Assembly (NCBI RefSeq): GCF_000169195.2
Contig: NC_016023.1
Location: forward strand, 1,364,001-1,428,000
DNA: 64,000 bases
Reading direction: 5' to 3'
Source: Heyndrickxia coagulans 36D1
Lineage (GTDB): Bacteria; Bacillota; Bacilli; Bacillales; Bacillaceae_C
Below the pieces are notes generated by a model. The model was not told where the DNA came from. It worked only from the letters and a program-made list of their open reading frames with translations, and did not search any database. The position numbers were made by a program, and so were the translations under genes. Shown one piece after another: positions 1-10,488 of the stretch (positions within the stretch are counted from its first letter, which is position 1; the number at the start of each line of letters is the position of its first letter).

Positions 1-1814
<1,814 letters not shown>

Positions 1815-2044
1815 TTAGACATTTCTTTTGCACATTTCGCGCGCTGCTTAGAACTTCTAAACAATAAGTATAAAACTTTTCGTGAAAATAAGCAAAAACG
1901 TGGATTTTTGAAAAAAAGGTCTATATGTTCAGTATACCGCATCAACAGGATGCCTTGCATCTTCATGGCGCCCGGTACAGCGCATTATTCATTATAGACG
2001 GCATACCGCCGGTTTAACCGGTGCAAGGGCCGTGACTTTTATCC

Positions 2045-2101
2045 TTGTCGAAAAATATTTTAAACAAATTTGTTTTTTTATTCCAATTTATCTTCTATAA
2101 T
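2045..2101 (+). promoter_or_regulatory. abrB upstream region with 0A-like box and -10
   Basis: The 455-bp gap between metS and abrB holds no gene. It contains TTGTCGAA at 2045-2052, which matches the core Spo0A box TGNCGAA, and a consensus -10 TATAAT at 2096-2101. No good -35 lies at 17 bp; the nearest TTG-type hexamer is 20 bp upstream. In B. subtilis Spo0A represses abrB from boxes just downstream of its promoters, so a box upstream of the -10 is not the same arrangement. The site is seen in the sequence; its function is inferred. Confidence 0.4.
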
Positions 2102-2245
2102 ACAATTAGATAGGTTGTATAGTTTTTGAAGATTCAGGGGTATTCGCCAGTTTTCGATAGATATAGAAGGTCAGCATTTGCGCAACCGGGTTTGGTATCA
2201 GGGTTTTGTACAGGTTCACATTTACTTTAAGGGAGGAAAGCGTTA

Positions 2246-2608
2246 ATGAAATCAACAGGCATTGTACGGAAAGTCGACGAGCTCGGCCGTGTTGTCATTC
2301 CAATTGAATTGCGGAGAAATCTTGGCATTGCTGAAAAAGATGCATTGGAGATTTATGTCGATGATGACAAGATCATTTTGAAAAAGTACAAGCCCAATAT
2401 GACCTGTCTCGTTACCGGGGAAGTCTCGGATGACAATCTCCGGCTGGCAGGCGGAAAAATTGTTTTAAGCCGTGAAGGCGCAGAATTGCTGATGAAAGAA
2501 ATTAAAGAAAATTTTCATTTGGAAGATCAACCGGCTGAAAATGAACAGGCAAAAGACGAAGCAGATCCATTCGCATCCAAACCTGAGCCGGAACCGGAAC
2601 CCCGCTGA
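2246..2608 (+). CDS. abrB: Transition-state regulator AbrB with C-terminal tail
   Basis: DNA-binding repressor of post-exponential genes. The N-terminal half (residues 1-53) is a nearly invariant AbrB swapped-hairpin domain (KSTGIVRKVDELGRVVIPIE and following), and residues 55-90 match the AbrB C-terminal multimerisation region. The product has 120 residues against 94-96 in B. subtilis. The extra 25 or so residues are acidic and end in a proline-glutamate repeat, PEPEPEPR. The stop codon lies in the loop of the terminator hairpin, so the last codons also form its ascending arm. GGGAGGAAAG precedes the ATG at 2246. It is monocistronic. Confidence 0.96.
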   Translation: MKSTGIVRKVDELGRVVIPIELRRNLGIAEKDALEIYVDDDKIILKKYKPNMTCLVTGEVSDDNLRLAGGKIVLSREGAELLMKEIKENFHLEDQPAENEQAKDEADPFASKPEPEPEPR

Positions 2609-2626
2609 AACGCGGGGTTTTTTTTT
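2598..2626 (+). terminator. abrB intrinsic terminator enclosing the stop codon
   Basis: AACCCCGC (2598-2605) pairs with GCGGGGTT (2612-2619) around a six-base loop that starts with the TGA stop of abrB, followed by an unbroken T run. The hairpin therefore overlaps coding sequence. Confidence 0.93.
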
Positions 2627-2675
2627 AAGCCTTGGACAGATCTTTGTTGCCAAATATCCTCCTTAGGTTTTTGAC

Positions 2676-3560
2676 TCACAGTTCGTGATAGATTTGGTAG
2701 ACTTCCCTTTTTGGCAGTTTCCGGTCTTTTGCCGCAAGCTTGATCGCTTCTTTTGCCGGCAGCTGTTTTTGCTGCATATAGGCTTCCACATGCTCCTTAA
2801 CGGATAGCGCCGTCCACCAGAAATCGTCGTCTTCTTCCCCTGTTTCAGGGCTACCTTCCACAACCAGGCAGAACTCGCCGCGCACTTCATTGTTTTCGAC
2901 CCATTCCACCGCTTCTTGAATCGTCCCCCGCAAAAATTCCTCAAATTTTTTCGTCAGCTCACGGCTGATGGAAATTTGTCGCTCACCCAGCACTTCCGCC
3001 ATCATTTGCAGCGTATGTTTCAGCCGGTGCGGTGCTTCATACAAAATGAAAGTGGACGGAATTTTTGCGAGCCGTTCCAGTGCCGCCCGCTTTTCCTGCT
3101 TTTCCCGTGGCAGAAAACCGTAAAACGTAAACGGCTGCGGTGCAATCCCAGAAGCAATTAACGCCGTAAGCGCCGCGTTTGCGCCTGGAAGCGGCACAAC
3201 AGGGATCCCTTCGCGAATGCAGGCAGTGGCAAGCTCATAACCCGGATCCGAAATGCACGGCATGCCTGCGTCGCTTACAAGGGCAATCTTTTCGCCGCGC
3301 GTGAGCCTCATGATTAAATCGCGTGTGCTCGCTTCTTTATTATGTTCGTGATGACTTACAAGCGGCGTGTGAATATCGAAGTAGCTGCACAACTTTTTGC
3401 TGTTTCGCGTATCTTCAGCAGCAATCAAATCGGCTTCTTTTAAAATGCGCACCGCCCGGAATGTCATATCTTCCAGATTGCCAATCGGGGTCGGGACCAA
3501 ATAGAGAATCCCTTTATTTTTTTCATCCTGGAAACTTTGCTGCCTGTGCAAGGTCGACAC
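2676..3560 (-). CDS. rsmI: 16S rRNA (cytidine-1402-2'-O)-methyltransferase RsmI
   Basis: SAM-dependent tetrapyrrole-methylase-fold enzyme that 2'-O-methylates C1402 in the 16S decoding centre (YraL/YabC group). Characteristic stretches are YLVPTPIGNLEDMT near the N-terminus, AAEDTRNS, VSDAGMPCISDPG and LPGANAALTAL. The reading frame is open further upstream to 3614, but that extension lies wholly inside yazA. I choose the GTG at 3560, seven bases after GGAG, giving 294 residues, close to the roughly 290 usual for the family; a TTG at 3551 is the alternative. It overlaps the end of yazA and is probably co-transcribed with it. Confidence 0.95.
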   Translation of the reverse strand: MSTLHRQQSFQDEKNKGILYLVPTPIGNLEDMTFRAVRILKEADLIAAEDTRNSKKLCSYFDIHTPLVSHHEHNKEASTRDLIMRLTRGEKIALVSDAGMPCISDPGYELATACIREGIPVVPLPGANAALTALIASGIAPQPFTFYGFLPREKQEKRAALERLAKIPSTFILYEAPHRLKHTLQMMAEVLGERQISISRELTKKFEEFLRGTIQEAVEWVENNEVRGEFCLVVEGSPETGEEDDDFWWTALSVKEHVEAYMQQKQLPAKEAIKLAAKDRKLPKREVYQIYHEL

Positions 3561-3816
3561 CTGCCTTCTCCAAAAATCGCTCTTTTTCCCGGCGTGAAAG
3601 CTTTTTAAAAGCATATTCCGCTTTCATGGCCTCGCTTTTTGTCGCATATTCCTGAAAATACAAAAGCTTGACCGGTGTCCGCGTTCGCGTATACTTGGCG
3701 CCCCGGCCCTCGCTGTGTTCGCGGAAGCGCCGTTTTAAATCAACGGTATACCCGCCGTAAAAACTGCCGTCACAGCATAGAAGCACGTAAAAATATGATT
3801 TAGTTTTTGTTTCCAT
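3523..3816 (-). CDS. yazA: GIY-YIG domain protein YazA
   Basis: Small GIY-YIG nuclease-family protein of 97 residues. The core is seen as [17 protein letters not shown], the domain's first two strands with the GGY form of the YIG motif, followed by the conserved arginine in [11 protein letters not shown] and by [17 protein letters not shown]. This UPF0213-type family usually has about 95-100 residues; its cellular role is not established. It lies between yabB and rsmI, overlapping both genes, in the same order as B. subtilis. Confidence 0.93.
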   Translation of the reverse strand: METKTKSYFYVLLCCDGSFYGGYTVDLKRRFREHSEGRGAKYTRTRTPVKLLYFQEYATKSEAMKAEYAFKKLSRREKERFLEKAGVDLAQAAKFPG

Positions 3817-4546
3817 ACAGCAATTCTTTCACTTCTTCCGTATATTCGCCATCCTGCCCGTACACGAACAACGGTGGGAAAATCTTTAAATCCGGTTTTC
3901 CGTCTTTTATGCCTTCCACCAGAATCGTATTCGCTTCTTTGCCTGCTTTCGGATAAACAAACCGGAGCCGTTTTGGTTCGAGACGGTGTTTTTTCATCAA
4001 CGTAATCAAGTCGACCAGACGTCCCGGGCGGTGCACAAACGCCGCTTTGCCGCCCTGCTTGAGCATCCTGCTGCTGACTTTTACGACATCTTCCAATGTA
4101 CAAAAAATTTCATGGCGGGCAATCGCAAAATGCTCATTTTCATTTTGAATATTCTTCGTCTGCGAAGGAAAATAAGGCGGATTGCACGTTACCACGTCAA
4201 ATTTGCTGCAGCCGAGCACATCCGGCATCTCCTTCAAATCGCCGTGAATGATCCGGATCCTGTCCTCAAGCCCGTTATAAGCGACGCTTCTTTTTGCCAT
4301 ATCCGAGAGGCGTTCCTGAATTTCGACCCCGGTAATCTCCGCTTTCGTACGGTTGCTTAATAAAAGCGGGATTACCCCGTTCCCCGTGCACAAATCAAGC
4401 ACTTTCCCTTTTTGGATCGGCAGCCATGCAAACTTTGCCAGAAGCACCGCATCCAATGAAAAAGCAAACACGGACGGGCTTTGCACAATCCTTAAATTTT
4501 CCGCAAGCAAATAATCCAATCGTTCGTCTCCTGATAATGTCACCAT
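3800..4546 (-). CDS. yabB: tRNA1(Val) (adenine-37-N6)-methyltransferase-like YabB
   Basis: Rossmann-fold SAM methyltransferase. Motif I is [15 protein letters not shown] and the N6-adenine catalytic motif is NPPYF (about residue 120 of the trimmed protein), as in TrmN6 enzymes. The frame is open to 4612, but family members begin MVTL followed by [11 protein letters not shown], so I start at the ATG at 4546, nine bases after GGAGG (248 residues). Its 3' end overlaps yazA. Function in tRNA modification is inferred from family membership. Confidence 0.93.
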   Translation of the reverse strand: MVTLSGDERLDYLLAENLRIVQSPSVFAFSLDAVLLAKFAWLPIQKGKVLDLCTGNGVIPLLLSNRTKAEITGVEIQERLSDMAKRSVAYNGLEDRIRIIHGDLKEMPDVLGCSKFDVVTCNPPYFPSQTKNIQNENEHFAIARHEIFCTLEDVVKVSSRMLKQGGKAAFVHRPGRLVDLITLMKKHRLEPKRLRFVYPKAGKEANTILVEGIKDGKPDLKIFPPLFVYGQDGEYTEEVKELLYGNKN

Positions 4547-4577
4547 ACCCTGTAGCCTCCAAAAACAACGGCTGCAT

Positions 4578-4606
4578 AAAACAGCCTTCCCGGTAAAAGG
4601 AAGGCT
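4578..4606 (-). terminator. Possible attenuator between yabA and yabB
   Basis: AGCCTTCC and GGAAGGCT form an 8-bp stem (4583-4606). On the minus strand it is followed by GTTTTATG, a weak, interrupted T tract. It lies between the yabA stop and the yabB start and could partly terminate yabA transcription. Confidence 0.45.
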
Positions 4607-4625
4607 TTTCATCTTGGACCGTTCG

Positions 4626-5009
4626 TTACTTCTTGTTCAAAAAGGAAAGGCAGAACAGGCAATCTTCCCCGTTGCGTGGGCTGCCGAAATGGACATTGCA
4701 AATATGGAAGCCTTCCTGATAAAGGCGGGCCAGATTGTCGTACCCTTCGCCGATATCAAGAAGCGTCTGCGGCACGCCCTTTTCCTTGATTTTCCGGACA
4801 ATCTCGGCCGGTTCCTCATGCGAATCTGTGCCTTCCCCGCCGGATTCGGGCTGCAACTGGCGCCTGAAATAGTCATTCTGGATTTTCAAAATGCTGTTTT
4901 CTTCAATGACTTCCGTTAAATCCCGTTTCAGTTCCCCCAACTTTTCCTGGAGCGCCCCGATCTGCACTTCCATTTGCTGTATCGCCTCAAATAATTCTTT
5001 CCTATCCAT
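4626..5009 (-). CDS. yabA: Replication initiation control protein YabA
   Basis: Negative regulator of replication initiation that binds DnaA and the DnaN clamp. The N-terminal half (residues 1-55) is a heptad-rich coiled coil ([20 protein letters not shown]). The C-terminus carries the zinc site as H-x-C-x-x-H (HICNVH) plus CLFC. Its 127 residues compare with 119 in B. subtilis. It sits 15 bp downstream of ricT in the same order as in B. subtilis. Since dnaA and dnaN are about 20 kb away in this window, both its partners are encoded here. Confidence 0.95.
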   Translation of the reverse strand: MDRKELFEAIQQMEVQIGALQEKLGELKRDLTEVIEENSILKIQNDYFRRQLQPESGGEGTDSHEEPAEIVRKIKEKGVPQTLLDIGEGYDNLARLYQEGFHICNVHFGSPRNGEDCLFCLSFLNKK

Positions 5010-5024
5010 CAGTTCTCCACCTCA

Positions 5025-5852
5025 TTAATCCGTGGATTGAATTGACACAACATCCGCACTTAAAAATTCTTCCATCGTATACTCAATCGTACGCCCCTGG
5101 CTTTGTAATTCAATTTGCAAAACGCGTTCCAAAATGTTCAGGCCGGTCACTTTTCCGGTTCCGTAAGGCGTTTTCACCATTTCCCCGACATCCGGAAACG
5201 CTTCTTTTACCGCTTCATATTCATCATTCTCATATTTCAGGCAGCACATGAGACGTCCGCAAAGCCCAGAAATTTTCGCCGGATTTAATGACAAATTCTG
5301 GTCTTTTGCCATTTTGATCGATACCGGCTCAAAATCACCCAAAAACGTGGAACAGCACAGCATCCTGCCGCAAGGACCGATGCCGCCAAGCATTTTGGCT
5401 TCATCCCGCACCCCGATTTGGCGGAGTTCGATCCTTGTCCGGAAAATGGACGCCAAATCTTTTACGAGCTCCCGGAAATCGACACGCCCGTCAGCGGTAA
5501 AATAAAAAATAATCTTATTCCGGTCAAATGTATACTCCACATCCACCAGCTTCATCTCAAGCTGGTGTTCCGCAATTTTTTTCATGCAAATCCCATATGC
5601 TTCTTTTGCTGCCGCTTTATTTTCATCCACTGTCATATGATCTTTCTGGTCGGCAATCCGGATGATTTTTTTCAGCGGCAACACGACATCATGTTCCCCG
5701 ACAACTTTGGGATTTGTCACAACAAAGCCATACTCAATGCCGCGCGCAGTTTCGACGATGACGGCATCATTTTTTTTAACGGGAAAATCGCCTGGGTCGA
5801 AATAATATACTTTGCCGGCTTTTTTAAACCGGATTCCTACTACGTTAAACAA
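5025..5852 (-). CDS. ricT: PSP1-domain protein RicT (YaaT)
   Basis: Subunit of the RicAFT (YmcA-YlbF-YaaT) complex that promotes RNase Y-dependent mRNA maturation, sporulation and competence. The PSP1 domain is seen with its conserved cysteines: GPCGRMLCC, SGLCGRLMCC and LKYEN. These cysteines ligand Fe-S clusters in the B. subtilis complex. Its 275 residues match the usual length. It overlaps the end of holB by 8 bp, so the two are translationally coupled. Confidence 0.96.
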   Translation of the reverse strand: MFNVVGIRFKKAGKVYYFDPGDFPVKKNDAVIVETARGIEYGFVVTNPKVVGEHDVVLPLKKIIRIADQKDHMTVDENKAAAKEAYGICMKKIAEHQLEMKLVDVEYTFDRNKIIFYFTADGRVDFRELVKDLASIFRTRIELRQIGVRDEAKMLGGIGPCGRMLCCSTFLGDFEPVSIKMAKDQNLSLNPAKISGLCGRLMCCLKYENDEYEAVKEAFPDVGEMVKTPYGTGKVTGLNILERVLQIELQSQGRTIEYTMEEFLSADVVSIQSTD

Positions 5853-6858
5853 AGGCCGTTCCCCCCTGCAAATTTAAAACAAGCTGTTCCATGAGCAGCT
5901 GTTGATTGACATTGGCACCCAATTTCTTTTTTGCATCAAGAATGGCTGCCAGTTTTTCAGCCAGAGAACGCGGGGAGCAGGAAAGAATATCTGCAGAAAG
6001 ACGGTTTAGCTGATCGGGATAAACGACATCTTCCTGTTTTCCCAGATGGATGGAAAGAAGATCTTTATAAATCCATATCAACAGATCCAACCCGAGATCC
6101 AGTTGATTTTTTTCTTTAAAATGCCCAAACCACGCTTCCTGCAAAAAAACCATTGCGTGGGAAGGTGATTTTGAAAGGGTTGTATACAATTTTAACACGA
6201 TTTTTCGGGCTTGTGCAAACCACTCATCTTTGCTTAAATCAAGCGCTTCTTCCAAGTGGCTTGTCATATGGGAAAGAAGCGGGGCCAAATCGGGGCTGAC
6301 CCCGTTTTCAATCAGCTGTTTTTTCAGTATGGCGGGTGGGACCGGCTTGAATGAAACAACCTGGCAGCGGGATAAAATGGTCGGCAGGATCCGGTGCAGC
6401 TGGGTTGTCATCAGCACAGCCGTCGTACCAGGATTCGGCTCTTCCAGAAACTTCAGCAGGCTGTTGGCGGCGCCTGTTGACATTTTTTCAGCGTCTACAA
6501 TCATATACAGTTTCCGTTTCGACTCCACTGCCCGTTTGGAAAACTCCTGCTGCAACGCTTTAATCTGCTCCTTCTTGATCGAAAGGCCGTCCGGTTCAAC
6601 CAGATGAACGTCAGGATGGGTGCCGTGGCTGATTCTTAAGCAATTCGAACAGCTTTCGCATGGGAAAAAATCATCCACAGGCTGCAGGCAAAATAATGTT
6701 TTCGCCAGTAGCTGTGCAGCTTCTTTTTTCCCTGTGCCGCGTCCGCCTTCAAATAAATAAGCATGCGCCATCCGGCTGCGCCTGATGCTGTGTTTCAGCA
6801 AAGTTGCTGCAACAGGCTGAATACTTTCAAATGCTTCCCATGTCATGGCTTCTTCCAC
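5845..6858 (-). CDS. holB: DNA polymerase III delta' subunit
   Basis: Clamp-loader subunit, AAA+ fold. It has a P-loop (GGRGTGKKEAAQLL), a zinc module (CESCSNC plus an upstream cysteine) and the clamp-loader arginine/SRC-type motif (TILSRCQVV). Length is 337, near the 329 of B. subtilis HolB. The start is taken as the GTG at 6858; an ATG four codons in (6846), with GGAAG five bases upstream, is equally good. It lies 4 bp from yaaR and overlaps ricT. Confidence 0.95.
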   Translation of the reverse strand: MEEAMTWEAFESIQPVAATLLKHSIRRSRMAHAYLFEGGRGTGKKEAAQLLAKTLFCLQPVDDFFPCESCSNCLRISHGTHPDVHLVEPDGLSIKKEQIKALQQEFSKRAVESKRKLYMIVDAEKMSTGAANSLLKFLEEPNPGTTAVLMTTQLHRILPTILSRCQVVSFKPVPPAILKKQLIENGVSPDLAPLLSHMTSHLEEALDLSKDEWFAQARKIVLKLYTTLSKSPSHAMVFLQEAWFGHFKEKNQLDLGLDLLIWIYKDLLSIHLGKQEDVVYPDQLNRLSADILSCSPRSLAEKLAAILDAKKKLGANVNQQLLMEQLVLNLQGGTAFV

Positions 6859-6862
6859 TCTC

Positions 6863-7303
6863 TTAAGTATATAAATTAATCAGCAAACCTTTTACCTCGC
6901 CGATTTTCCCCAGTATATCGAGAGCGGGCTGCTCTTTTCTGAGACAGGCGTCGGTAAGATCCGCCAGTTTTTTGTCTATGGTTTCCACTATATTCAATTT
7001 GCGGCTTTCCCCGAACCGGTCGAAGCTTTGTGACTGTTTATTTTTCATCCCGTATTCGACAGTTTGCTTCACAAATTGTTTTACAAGCGACTTGAATTTG
7101 GACAAATCTTTAAGATTGCGCGAACGGGCAAGTCGGCTGCCGGCTTCGTCAATTTGCGACAATAGCTGGTGAAATTCATTCATTTGCAGCTTTTCCCTGC
7201 TTGTGTCCATCATTTCGGCAAAATTTGTTGTGCCCGTTACCATGCTTTTTGCTTCGCGGGCCGTTTTGTCCAAACCAATACGCAAATCCTGTTGTATTTT
7301 CAA
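6863..7303 (-). CDS. yaaR: DUF327 family protein YaaR
   Basis: Conserved Bacillus protein of unknown function (146 residues) in the tmk-darA-yaaR-holB cluster. It is predicted all-helical and highly charged, with no membrane segment or signal. Recognisable stretches are FHQLLSQIDEAGSRLARSRN and VKQFVKQTVEYGMKN. It is translationally close to holB (4-bp gap) and 15 bp from darA. Confidence 0.92.
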   Translation of the reverse strand: MKIQQDLRIGLDKTAREAKSMVTGTTNFAEMMDTSREKLQMNEFHQLLSQIDEAGSRLARSRNLKDLSKFKSLVKQFVKQTVEYGMKNKQSQSFDRFGESRKLNIVETIDKKLADLTDACLRKEQPALDILGKIGEVKGLLINLYT

Positions 7304-7318
7304 TCCCTTATTCCCCCG

Positions 7319-7705
<387 letters not shown>

Positions 7706-7749
7706 TTACCGTTATATATGAAATTCTGCTCCTGTATGTGAATTTCCTT

Positions 7750-8403
7750 TTATCCGGGGAAATTTTTCCCGTAATGTCGGAAAATGGCGTCCAGCACTTT
7801 TTGCAAAGCGGTATGATATATATATTCTACCTCTTTATTGGCATCAATGGCATGTATTCTCTCCGGAAACCGTTTTAACAATATTTGGAACCCTTCTCTT
7901 ACCTTTCTATGGAAGTCGATGGCTTCCAGATCAAGGCGGTTTACTTCACGGTTGTGATTTTTGGCAATCCGGCTGAGGCCTGTCTCTGCTTCTACATCAA
8001 AATAGAGCGTCAAATCCGGCAGCAGCCCGCCCGTTGCAAACTGATTGATCCGGTATACTTCCTCTATCCCGATTCCTCGCGCATAGCCCTGGTACGCGAG
8101 CGAACTGTCAATAAACCGGTCACACAGGACAATGCGCCCCTGTTCTAGTGCCGGCAAGACCTTCTCTGCAAGATGCTGGCGACGGCTTGCCGCATACAGC
8201 AAAGCTTCCGTCCGCGCATCCATTTCCGTATTTTCCGGGTTCAAAATGATGTGCCGAATCTGCTCGGCAATTTTAATGCCCCCGGGTTCCCGCGTCAACA
8301 CAACGGGATAGCCGTTTTCCTTTAAGTGTGCGGCAATCATCCCGGTAATGGTCGTTTTCCCCGCACCCTCCGGTCCTTCTGCTGTAATAAAAATTCCTTT
8401 CAT
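7750..8403 (-). CDS. tmk: Thymidylate kinase
   Basis: Phosphorylates dTMP to dTDP. It has a P-loop ([10 protein letters not shown]), the dTMP-binding LTREPGG motif and the [16 protein letters not shown] region. The frame runs open to 8604, but the extra N-terminus overlaps yaaO and is not family-like. The ATG at 8403 follows GAGAGGGAGAG and gives 217 residues (212 in B. subtilis). It is 13 bp downstream of yaaO, probably the same operon. Confidence 0.97.
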   Translation of the reverse strand: MKGIFITAEGPEGAGKTTITGMIAAHLKENGYPVVLTREPGGIKIAEQIRHIILNPENTEMDARTEALLYAASRRQHLAEKVLPALEQGRIVLCDRFIDSSLAYQGYARGIGIEEVYRINQFATGGLLPDLTLYFDVEAETGLSRIAKNHNREVNRLDLEAIDFHRKVREGFQILLKRFPERIHAIDANKEVEYIYHTALQKVLDAIFRHYGKNFPG

Positions 8404-8416
8404 GTTCTCTCCCTCT

Positions 8417-9886
8417 CTATTTATAAACTGCCAGCCTGTTTTCAAAAAACGGAGCATCCGCGTGAAACCTTGCCCCGCAAGCGCGCAGTTGTTGGATTTG
8501 GTAAATATGGGCGTCTCTAACCTGTTCACCCGGCACAAGAAGCGGCACACCGGGCGGATACGGCGTAACCATTTTTGCCGCAATCCGCCCCTTCGCTTCT
8601 GCAAATGATACCCATTCTACCTCTTTTTCTTCCATTTCATCATAAGCAAGGTGGAGTTCCGTTAACCCATGCAGGACGTCCAAGCCTGCTGTTTCCATCC
8701 GGCTATATCCGGACGCCTGTTTTTGCTCCACCCGTTTCAGCAGGGATTCATTCTCGGCTTGTGGAGATACTCCGGACAGTGCTGCTTCGATCCGCCCGGC
8801 AGCATCCTCATACGGAAAAGGCATACCGTTTTTTAAAAGCGGCAGCACAAAGACAACCCGTTGTAAATCCGCCATTTCTGTGTACACACCGGCACCTTCA
8901 AGCACGGACTGAAGTTTGAACCCAGAGAGGCCGGGAAATGTCGCCAGCAATTTCAGCGGATCCTGCCCCTCCTTTTTCTCCCATTTTAACATCTTGCTGA
9001 GCCGCGCGGAAAATTGCTCCCTTTGTGTCAGGGTATAGCAGATATCTTCACGGCTGAAATTGGCGGCATACCACCTTGCGTAATCGAGCGACATCATAAT
9101 GGGATACGACGGGCTGCTCGATTGCAGTGCCGATAAATAGAATCCAAGTCTTTCAAACGGAAAATGCGGCGCACGGATATGTAAAAAAGACCCCATTGTC
9201 ATAGCCGGCAGCATCTTATGGGCAGACTGGACAGCGGCATCTGCCCCCTGGTGAAGCGCCGTCTCCGGAAACGGGGAGCCAATCTGAAAATGCGCACCAT
9301 GGGCTTCATCCACCAACACATAAGCGCCGTTTTGATGTGCGATGTCAGCCACAGCCCGCAAATCGTAGGTGATGCCATAATAAGTCGGATAAGTCAAAAT
9401 ACACGCTTTCACGTCCCGGTATTTCCTGAACGCCTGTACAAATAATCTTTCTGAAAATCCTGCCGGCATTTGGCGTTCCTTATCGATTTCAGGAAAAACA
9501 AAAACCGGATTTGCCCTGGCAAGCCTGAGGGCATGCAAAACCGATTGATGGCAGTTCCGGTCCACAAGCACACGATCCCCCGGCCGGCATACAGAAAGGA
9601 TCATGGCGAGGTTGCCAACGGTGCTTCCGTTTACGAGAAAATAGCTCTTTTCACTGCCGTAATAAGCAGCCAGCAAATCCTGTGCTTCTTGAATGGCTCC
9701 TTCAGCATGGTGCAAATCATCCAGCCCGGACAATTCTGTTGCATCATATTGTAAAAAAGACGCGCTTTCTTTTAACAACGGCTCAATCAACAAGCCGTTT
9801 TTATGCCCCGGCACGTGGAACGAAACGGGATTTTTATGTTGATAGCGGCATAGCGCTTCAAATAATGGCATTCGATTTTGATCCAT
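8417..9886 (-). CDS. yaaO: PLP-dependent Orn/Lys/Arg decarboxylase family YaaO
   Basis: Fold-type I PLP enzyme. The decarboxylase large domain has HVPGHKNG near the N-terminus, the HDAxHG-type cofactor motif as [11 protein letters not shown], and the PLP-lysine in [14 protein letters not shown]. The C-terminal domain has [14 protein letters not shown], typical of this family. The substrate (lysine, arginine or ornithine) cannot be told from sequence alone. The start ATG at 9886 follows GGGGTACGGAG. In B. subtilis xpaC and yaaN separate csfB from this gene; here they are absent. Confidence 0.94.
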   Translation of the reverse strand: MDQNRMPLFEALCRYQHKNPVSFHVPGHKNGLLIEPLLKESASFLQYDATELSGLDDLHHAEGAIQEAQDLLAAYYGSEKSYFLVNGSTVGNLAMILSVCRPGDRVLVDRNCHQSVLHALRLARANPVFVFPEIDKERQMPAGFSERLFVQAFRKYRDVKACILTYPTYYGITYDLRAVADIAHQNGAYVLVDEAHGAHFQIGSPFPETALHQGADAAVQSAHKMLPAMTMGSFLHIRAPHFPFERLGFYLSALQSSSPSYPIMMSLDYARWYAANFSREDICYTLTQREQFSARLSKMLKWEKKEGQDPLKLLATFPGLSGFKLQSVLEGAGVYTEMADLQRVVFVLPLLKNGMPFPYEDAAGRIEAALSGVSPQAENESLLKRVEQKQASGYSRMETAGLDVLHGLTELHLAYDEMEEKEVEWVSFAEAKGRIAAKMVTPYPPGVPLLVPGEQVRDAHIYQIQQLRACGARFHADAPFFENRLAVYK

Positions 9887-10047
9887 CTCCGTACCCCTTA
9901 TCATACGGAGCCGCCTGTAAAAACCGGCCCCGAGTTTACTTATTCTATTTTACTATAAACGGGTAAAAGCGGGCAGGAAATGGGTGATTGAAGTTTTTCC
10001 GATTGTCTGAGTATCTTTTCATAGAGTAGCATTTACACGGGCAGAAC

Positions 10048-10082
10048 AAAAAAATAACCAAGCCTGTTTTAATATGCTTGGT
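10048..10082 (-). terminator. csfB terminator enclosing the stop codon
   Basis: Read on the minus strand, ACCAAGC pairs with GCTTGGT (10076-10082 and 10057-10063). The loop contains the TAA stop of csfB, and TATTTTTTT follows. Confidence 0.9.
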
Positions 10083-10281
10083 CATGTATACATTTTGGGC
10101 TTTGAACTGCTTTCAACTGTCGGACAAAATAGGAATAACGCGGATCTCCCGTATCGGTACGGACCATTTCCTTTTCGCAGTCACTGCAGATAAATGATGT
10201 ATAAAGATGGATGCCGTTATGTTTCAATTTCTCACAAACAATGCACATTTCCGGTTCATGTCTCAGGGCACTCCGATCCAT
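10069..10281 (-). CDS. csfB: Anti-sigma-G factor Gin (CsfB)
   Basis: Small zinc-binding inhibitor of sigma-G (and sigma-E) that prevents premature late sporulation transcription. Two CxxC knuckles are seen (CIVCEKLK and CSDCEKEM) with the conserved NGIHLYTSFICSDCE block. The start is the ATG at 10281, eight bases after GGGGG (70 residues); a GTG three codons upstream is possible. B. subtilis CsfB has 64 residues. The stop codon sits inside the terminator loop. Spore-former specific. Confidence 0.95.
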   Translation of the reverse strand: MDRSALRHEPEMCIVCEKLKHNGIHLYTSFICSDCEKEMVRTDTGDPRYSYFVRQLKAVQSPKCIHDQAY

Positions 10282-10301
10282 CTGCTCCACCCCCTGCTCA
10301 T

Positions 10302-10331
10302 TATAATTGCCATCATTTCCGCGGACTATTC
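10302..10331 (-). promoter_or_regulatory. Putative sigma-F promoter of csfB
   Basis: On the minus strand GAATA (-35, 10327-10331) and GGCAATTATA (-10, 10302-10311) are 15 bp apart. They fit the sigma-F pattern of GnATA and GGnrAnAnTw with one mismatch in the -10. csfB is a known sigma-F gene in B. subtilis. The predicted start lies about 13 bases before the codon, leaving room for the ribosome-binding site. It was assigned by eye. Confidence 0.5.
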
Positions 10332-10488
10332 ACAATCAAAGAGATTTTTTCAAATGTTGCAACGAGAAAGCGAAATGATGTATGGTATCGTATGCCGGTT
10401 TTTCAGGTGTGTGTATGTCTCAAAAGAACGCGATAAGAAAGAGCTTGCTGACAAATTGGGTACAAACTCAGAATCGGATTCGTTCAGC

